Assembly (NCBI RefSeq): GCF_001649575.2
Contig: NC_051431.1
Location: 17,856,671-17,920,670, forward strand
Direction of reading: 5' to 3'
Length of the DNA: 64,000 bases
From: Kryptolebias marmoratus
Taxonomy: Eukaryota; Chordata; Actinopteri; Cyprinodontiformes; Rivulidae
Made by a program: the position numbers and the translations under genes. Below are positions 50,385-63,672 of the stretch, in pieces; position 1 is the stretch's first letter, and each line of letters starts with the position of its first letter. A model generated the notes under the pieces. That model ran no database searches and was not told the origin of the DNA. It saw only the letters and a list, made by a program, of their open reading frames with translations.

Positions 50385-52716
50385 TGTTGATATTAGAAAT
50401 TGTTTGTTTAAGTAGTATCAGTTTTAGGTGAGAAACTAAAATTTCCTACACCACTGGTTTCAAATAATCAAGGAGCCAGAATAAGATTGCGTGCAGCTTT
50501 GAGAAAGACCTGCACACACACCCACAAAAGTTTCCTCCTGCCATTCAGGGTGTCTTCATCACCTCACCCATGTTTTCCTCTCTTCTCTTACAACCTCACT
50601 CTCATTAATCTCACACACCTCATCACAGTCCTGACACTTCAGCCCCAGAAATCTCATATCCTCTGAACACCTTTACCTCCTTTGAGGGCTCACAGTTCTA
50701 AGACCCTGCAACTAATAACTCCCCTCCATGTTCTGTAGGACTTACAAATAACATTAGCCACTGACTGTCAGCGTAATTTCAGGTAGATATTAACTTAAAA
50801 TGACTTTTTTCCCTACTTTCTTTTTTGGCGTGGTTGCCTACAAAGCTGCTTTTAGACACTTGTGTGACTGCAACCCTAAAGACTGGCACAACTTGGTTTA
50901 ATGAACATTAAAACACACACATGGACATTATCAGCACACACAGAAAAGACAGAAACATCCATTCATGAACTGACACATCATCTTGTAGAATTAGAAAAAA
51001 AACGGAAAATGTAAGTCTAAATACAGAGAAGGAAAAAAAAGGACAGCGAAAGAGGTAAAGAAAAGGCACAGTCAAGTGGTGAGATAGACGTATCAGAAGA
51101 CAGACAGGCACAGACAGATTGGGCAATTAGACAAACACACAGAGAAGGATCATTCCATTACACACAGGGACTGACATAGCGGCAATTGAGACAATGGACT
51201 GATTCAGAGTTCTGCTGAGTGTTTATGTCCCCCGTCAGTCTGCATCACCAGTGTCCCCCTGACTGCTCGCAGCTGACGGCCCTGACACACACACACACAC
51301 ACACACCTACCAGACCTCCTGGCCTGAACTTGATGTACACACGCTCTCCTGCTTTGCTTTCTGTCAGATGTCAGCGTATCATGTCCCGTGTAGGCTCAAA
51401 GCCTTGGTACTGTATGGAAGAGAGAGAAAGTGTGTGTGTAGAGAAGGGTGAATGAATGGGCTTCTGTTGGACTGCTCCTAATGACTTTATTTAGAAATGC
51501 CGTGTTTAATGTCAGGAAACACCGGTCATGTACGCTGCCAGCAATGTCTGTGGTGACGGCTGAGTGACACTAGCACACTCGCATCCTCAGACGTCAACCT
51601 CAGCCACAGTTTATCTTCTGACTGGGCCCCTTATCTGGATTAAAGGTACTGAGGAGAGGGGATCAGTATCAGTACAAAGATGAAGAAGAGTTCTTCCTGT
51701 CTTGTCTCGTATATCTTCAACACTCTATCAGTCATTCTCAGCTCTAAACTCATATTAGTCCTCTTCATTATCTTTTTTTTCTATACCTTTTGTTGCCCCT
51801 TTTCCTTTCCCCTAACTCCCCCTCCTGCTTTCTGATGCTGGCATAAAACACACCAAAAGTTTTTACTGGAGCTGGGTAATGAGGGAGACCTTTGACCTCA
51901 CCTTGATGACTTCCATATCTGTGCATGTGCGGGAATATATGCGGCTGTGTGTATAAGTGTGCATGTTTGCAGCTGGCGGCTGACAGCGACATGACTAATG
52001 AGGCCCTGGGACAGAAATAATAGGTGGGAATTATAACACAGAAAGGGTACAAGTGCAGAGGAAAAGGAAGAAGAAACGTCAAACCAGTAGACAGATCAAA
52101 TATAAAAGAAGGAAAACAGAGGAAGAAAAAAAGAGTTTGAAGTAATTAGAGAGGGCAAACTAGAGGAACTAAAGGGAGTATAAAATAAAAAAAAGGTTTG
52201 TAGTGTTTCACCAAAAATTAACATGCAAAGAAAAAAGTTATGGTAAACCAATGCTTTTATTAACTATTTTTCACACCTGAAAGTCAGAGCCTGTGAGACT
52301 GCAGAGTGAGAATTTACAGAAAATAAAATAAACTCTTTTGTCCTCTCACCAAACACAACGTTCACTGTTTTTTATCCATTCTGTTTCAGTGGCAGCCTGC
52401 CTTTATTTTTTTTAGTTGGTCCAAAAGTGTAAACCACCCTTAAAATCTTTTCACACTCAAAACCAAAGCATATCATGTTCCAGTTTGATCTGGCCTGAGA
52501 CCACCTATTTTTGTCTGACCCAAATTTGGCTGCTTGGTTTGAATCTTGGTCTGTGGAGTGTTTCTCACCTTTTTTTGTTTTTGTTTTTTTTCCCAGTTTA
52601 AACTAAAATGTGTGAAAGTCAATGTAAAAAAGATTTAGCTGTTAAAGTACTTTTCCTTATAGTGAGAGGTGTTTTGTAACTTTAACATGGTGGCATTACC
52701 CAGCTGTTCATTTCAA
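50385..52716. other. Intron, no gene seen
   Basis: Pyrimidine-rich at 50520-50700, with a (CA)n tract at 51285-51306 and purine-rich sequence around 52040-52190. No exon was recognised. Confidence 0.45.
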
Positions 52717-53038
52717 GGGATAAATCAAATAATTTAAAGTGGGGCTTTGAGGAAATGTTATGAACAATCAGTATTTTACCTTATGTAGATCGCTTTTAAA
52801 GTTTAATAGTGTTTCACATAAACATTATTTTATGAACTTTTTTACTGACAGCAGTTTTTCATTAGACAATATGACATTCCTGCAGTAAGTGCCCCAGGCT
52901 ACACTGGATATGCTACAGATAGCTGCTGCTGTTGCTACTTGCAACTGCAAAAACCTTCCACAACAGTAAGTAAGATATTATTCGTTTATAAGTTTGCCAC
53001 AAAACACCACTTTAAAAGATCCGAACTGTCCCTTTAAA
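52717..53038. mobile_element. Palindromic MITE, short copy D
   Basis: The left arm is AGGGATAAATCAAATAATTT then AAAGTGGGGCTTTGAGG and TTTTACCTTATGTAGATCGC. The right end is CACTTTAAAAGATCCGAACT then GTCCCTTTAAAC. At about 320 bases it is half the size of the other copies, so internal sequence has been lost. Confidence 0.75.
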
Positions 53039-56000
53039 CATCATACACCACAAACTAACTTCTGTGAGATATTTAAAGTTTTATCACAGCTACATCAAAT
53101 CAAATCAATGATAGAAATCACCTGCCTATACTTGCATAGGGTAAATCTTGTGTCAGTAACACTCAGGTATTCCAGATAATTGTTAAAATGACAAATATTT
53201 GCAACTGAAGAAGAATTACAAACATGCTTTTTGATTCGAACGGTCTAGAAAGAAAACATAATGAAGACCGTCGATCGCGCAACAGAAACCAGACTACGGG
53301 GAGTAGCACAACCTGGACAGCACATTTGGCTGTCTGGCAACACCCGCCTACAACTGTCACACTCAAGGTCAGGGGTCATCATGTGTAGACAGAGCAGAGC
53401 TTTGTAATTATGCATGATAAATGTAATCACACACAGGAAGCATTTCTCCCAACAATTTACTGGCTTAACCTTGTCAGATGTTCCAAGATGCAGACAAAAC
53501 AGTGGTGAAGTGTCACTACTGAAGGGAATATCCGTGAGTTTTCTTAGATCACAGCAGCACCTACACTTAAACATACACAAACAAACAAAAACAACTTGTG
53601 GAATATATATTAACTCCACACTTATACTAAATGGGTGTTTAGGATGTTTGTCTGTACAGAATTTCTGGTATGGGAAAGCAGAATTGGAGCGGTAGAAAAA
53701 GAAAAGTTTCCATTAGACCGAGTGTTGTGATAGTGATGTTATCAGTCCAAAGAGATCTCTTCATTGACCCCTAAGCTCAATCAGATCAGTGCCCATAAAG
53801 GCTGACTGCAGCCAAGGGGTCTTGACCCAGTGACATGAAACATGGCGCCAAGACCGAAGCAAGACAGATGGACAAAGAGACAGATAGACACCCAGACAGA
53901 CATCCTGTCTCAAACCACAAATAGATACAACAATTAAGTAAGGTCTGGTCATTTTCATTTCAGTGACCTCCGCCCTCACCTCCCACACATACTGAGACAA
54001 ATTACTACTGCCTTTGGATTTGGCCAACGATTCCGGTGCTGACAAACATGCGCTGAGTAGGCTGAGACAGCAGACATAAATCATACCTGTATTTGATTTG
54101 CAATAATGACACACAACATGACTTGGTGTTTTATTAATATGCTGTTTCAGACCAAACTGAGTTTTCATATTTATCATTTATATCTGCAGTTTTGTATAGT
54201 TAAAGATAATGATTTAGTGGTTAAAGCTACAAGAAATACAAATCCACGCTTCTTAACTCATACAGCAGACAACATTGGACCTTATTTTCCTCTGTCTTTA
54301 CCAGGAAATATTATACTTTATCAAATGTACATCACCAGCAGAAAACATTAGTTTTACATTAGTTTTTTATCTACATCTGTCTCACTTTATTCTGATCCTG
54401 TAACCAGTGAATCTTTATTGTGAACTCAAACAGTTAATAACTGAGAGGAAATTGTAAATTGTATCCAAGGTGGGGGAAATTACAATCTTTTCGGGAAAAT
54501 ATTTTGCCAAGCTTAGAATGTTTTTTTTTTGTATTTTGAAATATTGTTCAGGTGAACTTTATCCCCGCCTAGTAATGCAACATAAGTATTTCAGCGTTTT
54601 TGTTACAACTGTATGCACAGTGTTTTTAATATCATTAGAGAAAAAAAATATCTATTCAAAACTATATTTGGAGTAGTGCAGACAGGATCTGAAAAAAATA
54701 AAATAAAAAAGTTTTTTGTTGAATGATGTTTTAGGATTGAGATATTCAGCAAGACATAGTTCCTTTTTGTTATTTGTGCTACAGAATTCACAGTGTAAGC
54801 TATAGATAACAATTGAATCTTTAGTAGATTTTAATAATAATTACTGCAACTAAAGTTTAATTATTGAAAATGTAATTCTTAGAAGATAAGCTGGAAAATC
54901 TTAGTCATCTTAATCAAACCTCTCACCTGCCATCTCCATCAAAAGTTAGCTTTTCCCTGTTTTCATCACATGAAAGTTTACCTATGAATGTGCCTCTGGT
55001 GATTTATAGTATAATCTATGTCAAATCTATGCAAAAAGCATATGTCCCAGGCTATGTTCATTAGAACTTTACAAGATGAAGTGTCCACATATATAGCACA
55101 AAACATCTCCAAAATTATTTAACATTATTCTTTGGCTTTCCAAGAGAGACTACAATGTTACACCTGGAATTCCACGTTTCCATCACAACTGCGGGTTTTA
55201 GATCCAGTCTTTGTTTTCTGCATTTCAGAGCTTGTTTCAAAACCCCAATGTGACTAGTCCCCTGGCTAAGCAAAATCAGAATTACATTAACACCCAAAGA
55301 GGATTTCATCAGAGCCAGCAAGAGCCCCGTGGCCCAAGACACCTGTAATAGAGTTTCTTCTGTCACAGGCGGAAAAAAACATTTAAACTCCTCTCGTATG
55401 GAAGGTTTACATGGTCCTGGCTGCAAAGAAAATATGCTCCTGCAACTGATCAAATCAGGACAAACAAATTGCATTTGTCAAATGAAGGATCAAATGCTAG
55501 CACCTACAACAAACACATTAGCAGCGTGATCTACACAGAATACTCTTGGCAGGCCGATAGTATCAAATTAACAAAGTAACACAGAATAAGAAAAGAATAT
55601 GTTTGGAAATCTAAACTGACTTCTTTCCTCTGCTTCCCCCTTGTTGCACTGCACATCTGTACTCTGAGGACTTCCTACAACTGCACACAAGGAAGTAGAT
55701 TGGATTACTGTGAGTTCGACTTTAGAGATATGGCATGCCAATTTCAACACGGAAGGTTGGGTTAAATGGATATAATTAATCTTTTAAAATACCACACCCT
55801 TGGATAACTGACAACTTTGGAAGCATTCCTCAAGTTCATCTAAAAATGATTTTAGAACAAATCAACACTTGTGTCCATTATTCTCGCTGGGGAATACAAG
55901 AAATCTGTCATGTATATCTATAATGGGAAAAGGAGATATTTCTCCGGTTTGTTATTTAAATAAACAGAGGCAGGGATGTCTGCTATGTACTCGTGTGTGA

Positions 56001-58199
56001 AAGTCAGGGGAGAGAGGGGGAAAAAAACGAGAGAGACTAAGGGGCCTGACTGTCTGACAGACAGGCGGGCAGATGGACGCAAACTTGGCATTGGGGAATA
56101 TGTTTCTGCCAGAGAATGATCCATAAAGACTGAAGGAGGCCAAAGGGCACCCTTCTCTGTAATGACTCATCATCACTCAGTGGTGTCCATGCTGAGATGG
56201 CCCGTGTGTGTGCATGTGTGTGAGAATCATTGTCTGGGCGGGAGAGCCAGTGGATCTGCTGAGAGATAGAGCAGTGTAAACAGGCAGAAGGCCTCGAGGG
56301 AAAAAAAGAGAAACCTCCTTGTTGTTTTATCTGGCCAAATACTGACACCCACGTCTATTAACTCTTTAACATTTTCACAGGGAAAACATGGGTGAGAAGG
56401 TGAAAATGACATTCTCTGCATGAAATGGTATAAATGTCATAAAGCAAATGGAATTTCTTTTGTTAGACAGAGACAGCGCTTGACTTCTTAAGAATCGGTA
56501 AACATACTGGACGAATCTTCCAATGTCTAGTGATCCAATGGTAACATTGTGGGCAGCCAAGACAAGGCAATTGTGGCAATTTCATGAACCATTTTGTTTT
56601 AGTCAGTCATTACCTTCACCGCAGCGCAGACCAAACTGACCACTAAAAGGGCAGCGCTGACTGCCAACACCTTGTATATGGAATTCATAAAACAATAGCT
56701 CATACTAAATTCCATTGCTGCATTCTCAGTCGAGCTGTTATGGAAATGACCGCTTCGTTGTACATTTATGTGCATGCACATGCAAGGGACCATATTTTCT
56801 GTTTCACAGCATTGGATGAATATCTCTATTTCTTGGCAGCTGACAGCCTGTTTGTCATCCACTCCACAATCAAGAACTGACCTTCAGCAGCATAACTACT
56901 ATTATCCTGCCATTCTTCTCCTCTCCCCTCCCTTCATCCTCACAATTCTATTGCCTCTCTCACCCTTATATCTTTCTCAACTGTACCTCCTTTCACTTCT
57001 CCTTCACTTTTTGCCCAGCCTTTGTCATTGATCGCTGATGCGACTGGCTGCCTCCGTGCTCGGTAATGACCTGCACTGGTAACCAGCCGGCTGCTCCTTT
57101 TGGCCCCCTTGTAGATTGAACTGTCAGATGGCAGCGATTAATGGTTGGGCAGAGAAAGAGAGAGACACAAACTCACACCTGCAATGTCCCACCCTGCACC
57201 ACCATGCCAATCTTCTGTCCCATCTCAGCATTTACCAGTGTAGGCTGGCATCCAAATACTAGGGTATGTTAAATAAAGATTTCTTATAATGATGAACAAA
57301 ATATTCTAAGGCAGGTGCATACACAGAATAAAAGAAAAAATATGATAAGACACTTTTTCAGACACTTGAAAAGCTGAAAAAAATTGCCATTGCCATTTTG
57401 TCAAATCAAAAAATTAAATCCATTCAGATTCTGCTCATGTACCTAGATGACAGCATTAAATCTGTAGTTGTTTGCTGTGCTCAATTCAGTTACCTTCGCT
57501 TCTCTTTGCATCTGGAATCATTCACTTATTCTGCTGTTCGCACTTGAGTAACTCTTAGCAGAAGAATCACAATAAACGATCAAAATTGCAGCATATGTTG
57601 TTTCCACCAAACAAAGATGACTGAAGTGTTTGGTTTGTCTGTTGAGATGTGTGCTTTCAGTCTATGTGGCTGTCTTGTGTTGTACTTGGCTGTCCGTGTG
57701 CTGACTATCAGCATGGTATCTCCTAACACTGATGAGTAGAAAGTTTCCAAACCATTCCCAAAGCTTTCATTCCATTATTTTAATGCTCATCCAGAAGACT
57801 GGCCAAGAAAATTGTGGTTTCTTTCCTGCTTACCAGCCTCCCTGCAAAGAAGTCCAATCAAGTAAAGAAACATAGAGGCCACATTTCCAGTAAGTTTTAA
57901 AGATATGTTATTGTTTTTTTTGTCTGTGTCATGTTTTATTTTAAATACATAAAATTGCTATTCTGTCCAAAAACATATATAAATAACAAACTATTGCGTA
58001 GGAGGAAAACTTTGGAGTGTATGTTGAAATATATACTGTTACCCCAGTCTTGGGTTCCATTCAACAAAGACATACCTATTGGGAGTAACAACTCCTCCAC
58101 CCCTCAGTTTTGTCCTGTGTTTCAATTGCTACATCTCAGTAGTATACTCCATAGTGCTGCCATCACTTTGGTTCATTTTAGAGAAACTGAAAGTCAGTG
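53039..58199. other. Intron; candidate conserved blocks 55110-55540 and 56340-56770
   Basis: No proven exon. Block 55110-55540 is clean and motif-rich (GCATTTGTCAAATGAAGG, CAAATCAGGACAAAC). Block 56340-56770 is clean and contains the hydrophobic minus-strand ORF discussed as a finding. The 138-residue and 124-residue minus-strand ORFs at 53761-54177 and 53245-53619 have no family signal or good splice pair. Confidence 0.35.
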
Positions 58200-58310
58200 A
58201 GGATTGGCAACCTATCCAGGTTGTACCCCACCTTTCATCCAATAACTTCTGGGATGGATGGATGGACGGATGAATAGATGGACAGATGGATGGATAGATA
58301 GCAGTAATTA
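58200..58310 (+). mobile_element. LINE 3' tail with degenerate GGATG repeats
   Basis: GGATTGGCAACCTATCCAGG, GTTGTACCCCACC and TCATCCAATAACTTCTGGG match the 3' end of a common fish LINE (GGACTGGCGACCTGTCCAGG type). It runs into GGATGGATGGATGGACGG and related tetranucleotide repeats up to about 58300. Confidence 0.8.
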
Positions 58311-61300
58311 GCAGTGTCTGATATATATTAGACTTGGTTGTTGCAGTTCTACTAAATGAGTATCACTTGATGACACCAGAGCAGACAATCATTTTCTTCT
58401 TCGTCTTCTCTTTGTTTTAAACAGTCTTTGGCAAAAAAACAAATAGATAATCCTTTCCAAATGTGGATCCTGATTAGGGACTGGACTCTGTCTACCAACT
58501 TTGCTATAAAGACCTGACTGATTGAGAGTAACTGAGAATAACAATAAACAAGTGACTAAATTCTTTTTCGCTATTCCTTCTTTTATAAGTTTCCTAATTT
58601 AGCGGGACGTTCAACTAATATAAGAAAGTTCTGATGGTAACTTTTTTTATTTATTTAGTCACATATTTGGTAGTGAGGGGGTTTTAATTTTTTCTAGAAA
58701 CACTCATTTGAGCACAGCTTGGGGGAGTACTGACAAAACTCAGTTTTTGAAAATCATTCAAAAATTTTACATTTTAATGAATTTACAAAACATTCCAATG
58801 ACATTTTGTATTTTTCTTTATCATGGTTTACAAAGTTGAATCTTTGCGGATAAAGATAAATATCCATTTAAAACTGTATCTTCAATACAATAAAGAGTGC
58901 TAAAAAATAAATGATGTGAATAGCGCCTTTGTTTTGTATAAAATTTTAACCTCAAAATTAAGAAAAAGAAAAAAGAAGCAAAACAAGGAAAGAAGGTCTG
59001 AAATAAAACCACCAACAGATGCTCCAGCACATGAAAGATGGAAAGAGAAAGATGCGTGTCAGACACAGAAAGTGTTATAGGAAATAAATAGAAATAAAAA
59101 TAGACAGAAGATGAGGAAGGGTAATCCTCTGAACGGTGACCATGTGAATATCAGGTCAGTAGGGGTTTGGCATGATGTGTGGAAGTGAGATAAAATCGAT
59201 TAGCTTGTCCACTGACCCAGTGAGCAGTCTTACCACAGCCCTGACAGAGACATCCAGGCCCTGAGGTCCCTAAGGTCGCCTGTAGACACTGAGGTGAACA
59301 GAACGGTGCCCTCCTGTCAAACTAAAGCCCTCAAGTAACAGCAACACAACAGACCATGATGCATTGCTTCACTGCTCTCTGATTCCAAAGGATACAGAGA
59401 AGATGTAGTACGGATGTACTACATCTTGGTGCTCAGAATACAGAACTACTGTACTCAGAGCAGTTTAGTGTTTCATTTATGATGAATTACAATCAACAGA
59501 AAAAAAACAACAAAAAACATTGTTGACATTTTTAAAACTATAAAAATATATTCAAACTTTTGCATATCTTCAGTATTTTACTTAAAAACATGATGTTAGG
59601 AGGTAGTAGAAGCTGTTTTTGAGGTGTATTTTATGCTCATCTTTACTGTTTACAGAAAATGGGGGATTTTTTTGCTCCACCAATATGTTACTCACATAAT
59701 CATTTCAGACACTGTTAAGTGCTTCTTGGAAATTCTTAAAGAACTGGTGTGACAAAATCCTGACACCTGTTGGCGGGCCTTCTAACCTCTCCTTATCGTA
59801 CTATCAATTCCTTTTCCCCTCATGATTTCCTCAGCCAAATCTCAGGGTGAGGAGCACCTCTTTGATTCCTGGCTCATTGTAGTGTATTTGACCCTGGAGG
59901 TCACAGAGTGGGAAGGAGCGTATGTGTCACCATCAAGCTCTTCTCCGTGTTAGAATAATATTCCTACTGTGCTTTTAGGATGCTAACCCTAATCAAAACA
60001 GGACATCCTGGGGAGGGCCATGCTCACCGGCTTCTTTATGTTTTTGTGTTTGCCGAGGAGCGACAATCCCAGGAAGCAGCGAGGAGGGTTCATCAAAGCC
60101 CCAGGCGGGGGGCCCCGGCTGCAGGATTGCTGGAATGTGGCGGGGAAAGGAATCTCTACTGTCCTATTGTTCCCTTGCTTCCTCGGTCTCATCACACATG
60201 CCGGCACGTCCAGTTCACTCACAGGTAAGCAGCACTAATCAGTCCTTGCATTCTTTTCCACAGACTCATTTTTTCCTCTGCTGCGACCCTGGCTGACCAG
60301 CAGCACACACACAGCGCAGGGCTCCTGCCGAAAGTCGTATATGAGTGGGAACTCATCAAAAGGTTTGTGAAGACAGGCACAAAATTTTCTTTGTTTTTTT
60401 CCTCAGAAAGGAGTTAAAAAGGAGGTGAATAATGGTTAAGTGTGTGTGTCCCTAAAAATAGGCTATTCAGACTTCAACTAAGAAAGACTGGGCCAAAAAA
60501 GTACATGGTTGCTTGCAAAAGTAACTGAACATACATTAACAAAGTTTATATATCAGAATAAACCTTTCAGAATTTTACTTATTTTACTGCCTTTTGTGTT
60601 TAAATTCAGTTTTAAATCAAATTAAAGTGCTACACCTCCAAAATCATATGCATAATAGTTCCAGCACCAACAAATTTCAATTAAATGGGTTTGTGTGTCC
60701 AAACCTTTTACTGGTATCCATTTTTACATATTTTTAGTTACGTTTTTTTTCTCTTTAGCACCCCTTTAAATGAATAATGCATTCTTCGTTTGTAAAAAGT
60801 TTTTATCTCTTTCTTCCACATTACAAACATCATCATCGCGTTTCAGCACTAAACCACAAGGCAAGACAATCAGCTCCAATCAAGTGAATGTGCTCCAGTT
60901 CAAACTTCATCAGGAAGACCTCAGCTTTGATCACGTCTCCTCCCCTCCTCACTCCCATCCTGCGAGGGTGAGGGGTCACCTTTTAATGAGCTACGAGGTG
61001 GAGAAGACAGGAGGGGGCTGGTTATGGAAAAAAAAGATTAAAAAAAAAGGTGTATAGTAAAAGAATCCCAAACACACCAACCAATAATGTACACACCTGA
61101 TTACATCTGCCCTGTCCTGCCTCCCTGCATGTCCTGTTTTACCCTCGTCATATTCTGAAATGACTGTCCTTTTTTTCTCCAGCCCGCTCCACCCAGGGAG
61201 ATCCCCCAGCACCACTGGAACACGCTGTTATCACCACATTCACAAAACAATTGCTGGGTAATTCCTGTTTATAACTATATTCGCTCCCTTCGGTATATGA

Positions 61301-63059
61301 GCACTGTTTTCTCCATCAAGCCTCCAGGACAGCCATCAAAATGCAGCGTTTACAAGCGCTTCATGCCTTACAAGCGTGGGCACAGTTTTTCCTCCAACTT
61401 CAAAAGAATTCTGAGAACATGCAAAAACAATTGAAGGTCTACTAAAGAATTGGCAAATTGATTAGCTCATCCACAAAATCCTATGTGACGTTAATATACG
61501 AAATAAAAACATATAACCAAAGACAAAAAAAGTGTGCATCAGACTTTATGAGAAAAAGTTAAATTGATCGTGCAAAGCTAATATGATGTCTGCACTGGCA
61601 GCTAGCATCAAATCATATCAAATCATATTTAGCCTTCCTACTGTAAAGGAGTTTAATAATGTAGTAAAGTAACTTATGGTTGTTACCTGATGTGAGACAT
61701 GAGGCCAGAGTGTCGGGCCCGGTTTCTACCACCTGCTCCAGGTAATTGATTGGTGCATATAAAGTGATTGAGTTTCTTTAATTAGCTAACGAACATCTCT
61801 CCTCAGAGCTTGCCAAGCGGCGCTAACTTCCCCGGCGTGTCATTATTAGCCTCAGTTGAACTGCACCATCAGCACTGTGTTGACTTTATATCTCCTCAGA
61901 CATCATAACAAAACACAAATCAGTTTGATGTAAACTTTTTTTATTTTAACTCAGCAATATGTCATTTATCTTGGAGCGGTTGGGTAAAATGCCTCACGTT
62001 TGACAGCTAAGACCGTACACTCCGCTGAGTGCTTTTGTTTAGTGTGCGCGCACTAAAACTCACACACCCGGACCAGCCCAACGATCACACACCGCCCTTT
62101 CCAGCACACAAACACACTCGCAATCTATAAAAATATGCTTAGCATGGGACTGCTCTGTTGATAATGACCTCAGCCTTGGCACCATAAAGGGCCAGACCAG
62201 ACTGCCGACAGACTGGGGGCTTTTGTGTTGACTCTCTATCTCCAACTCCATGACCTTTAAGGGGAAGAAGAAAGCAGAATTGCCTTTTTTTTATTATTTA
62301 GAAGGGGTAAGGCTCGCTCATTGTTCTGTATTGGTACAGTTTCCCGGTGGTAAACACACTGTGGTTCCCAGGCTTTACTTGTTGCTTCACATCCCCCCAC
62401 CACCACCACCATCTCTGTCCATCCAACCCTTGGTGTTCCCACAGTGCTCTGTCTGGATCATAGCATCAGCACTGCCCAAGCAATACGCACGCATGCTACC
62501 ATACAAATACTTTATGAATTATAAAATTCTTCCCAAGCTTGATGATTTGTGATGTAGGAAAGAAAAGAGGGCAATAAAAAAAAAATTAAAAAAAACAAAA
62601 AAAACAAGGGAAAATCCCCTGGGGTGTACGGCTCTGAGAGGGGACCCATGACGGGGTCTGGAGGTTCTTTAGCTGCTCCAGACAGAGGCCATCCTTCAAG
62701 TGGGTGACAACAGTGCCCAAACAAACCACTAACCTCATCAGCCCTCTGTTTACAGCCCAGAGCCTGAGTCCTGGACGACTCATTAACATCAGAGACCTTC
62801 TGAAAGACTCATTTTCTCACATTGTTGATGGATGAGAAGTCCCGGATCATTCGACAACTGACCGTCACCATCCCTGCTGCAGCACATGCACTCAGGAGAG
62901 GTTGTGCGGACTCATTTCCTTTTATTCATCCTGAAACTGCCTACTATTGTAGGTTTGTCCGAAGTGTTGAATTAAAAGTTGTAAATACGTGATAAAAAAT
63001 CTCATATAATGGTCACAGGCCAACAGTGTGCAACATTTTTAAATCCATTTCCAACAAAA
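58311..63059. other. Intron; hairpins at 59400-59464, exon-like island at 59979-60224, candidate conserved blocks near 61.2 and 61.7 kb
   Basis: No proven gene. Positions 61200-61400 and 61690-61860 are clean and dense in homeodomain-like motifs (GGTAATTGATTGGTGC, CTTTAATTAGCTAACG). A plus-strand open stretch between a pyrimidine-AG and a perfect CAG|GTAAG lies at 59979-60224. A-rich runs occur at 62573-62606. Confidence 0.35.
59400..59427. other. Perfect hairpin, 12-base stem and 4-base loop
   Basis: AAGATGTAGTAC, loop GGAT, then GTACTACATCTT: twelve complementary pairs without mismatch. A second, imperfect hairpin (TGCTC...ATACAG / CTGTA...GAGCA) follows at about 59431-59464. Confidence 0.9.
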
Positions 63060-63672
63060 GTAGCATGCCTTGAAGGAATGCATGCCAAAGTTTCATATAG
63101 GGCCCTTGCATGATCTGTTAGCACTCCGAGCACCTAATGACAACCACATAACCCTGTCAAATTTTAGCTAAATATCTGTATAACTGACTGAGTTATAGCC
63201 ATTTTGCTTTTGGCTAAGTTTGGTTCGCTGTGGCAGCCATGTTGAATTGTAGTGACTCTAAAAGTTGATCCAATGTAGATGCGCATCCACTGATAAATTT
63301 CTGAGAGCTTCATTAAAGTCAGCCAAGTGGTTTATAAGATATTCTGCTAACAGACAAATGCGATTGACTTCAACAGTTAATCACAAAGTTTTAAACAAAG
63401 ATCTCACACAATCCGCTAACTTTTCGAGTATGTGTTGGGGAAGTCTCACAGCTACTACCAAATCAATTTTTAGACCAATATCTATAAGACTGGCTGAGTT
63501 ATAGGCATTTTTGTGTTTGATAAATTTGCTTAGCTGTGGCAGTTATCTTAAGTAAGGTCAACTCCAAAAGTTAATCAGTTATAGATTGGCATCCAATGAT
63601 TACCTTCTGAGAGTTTCATTAAAATCTGCCCAGTGGTCCATGAAATATTTTGCTAACAGACGTTCAAACAGC
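63060..63672 (+). repeat. Unclassified dispersed repeat, second head-to-tail dimer
   Basis: Monomer 1 (about 63060-63360) has CTGACTGAGTTATAGCCATT, GCTGTGGCAGCCATGTTGAA and GATATTCTGCTAACAGAC. Monomer 2 (about 63360-63672) has GGCTGAGTTATAGGCATTTT, TTAGCTGTGGCAGTTATCTT and AAATATTTTGCTAACAGACG. It is the same family as 38985-39555 and is better preserved. Confidence 0.8.

Noticed and set aside
53761..54177. 138-residue minus-strand ORF
   Set aside because: Longest ORF in the window, but it has no family motif, no convincing splice pair and ordinary intron composition.
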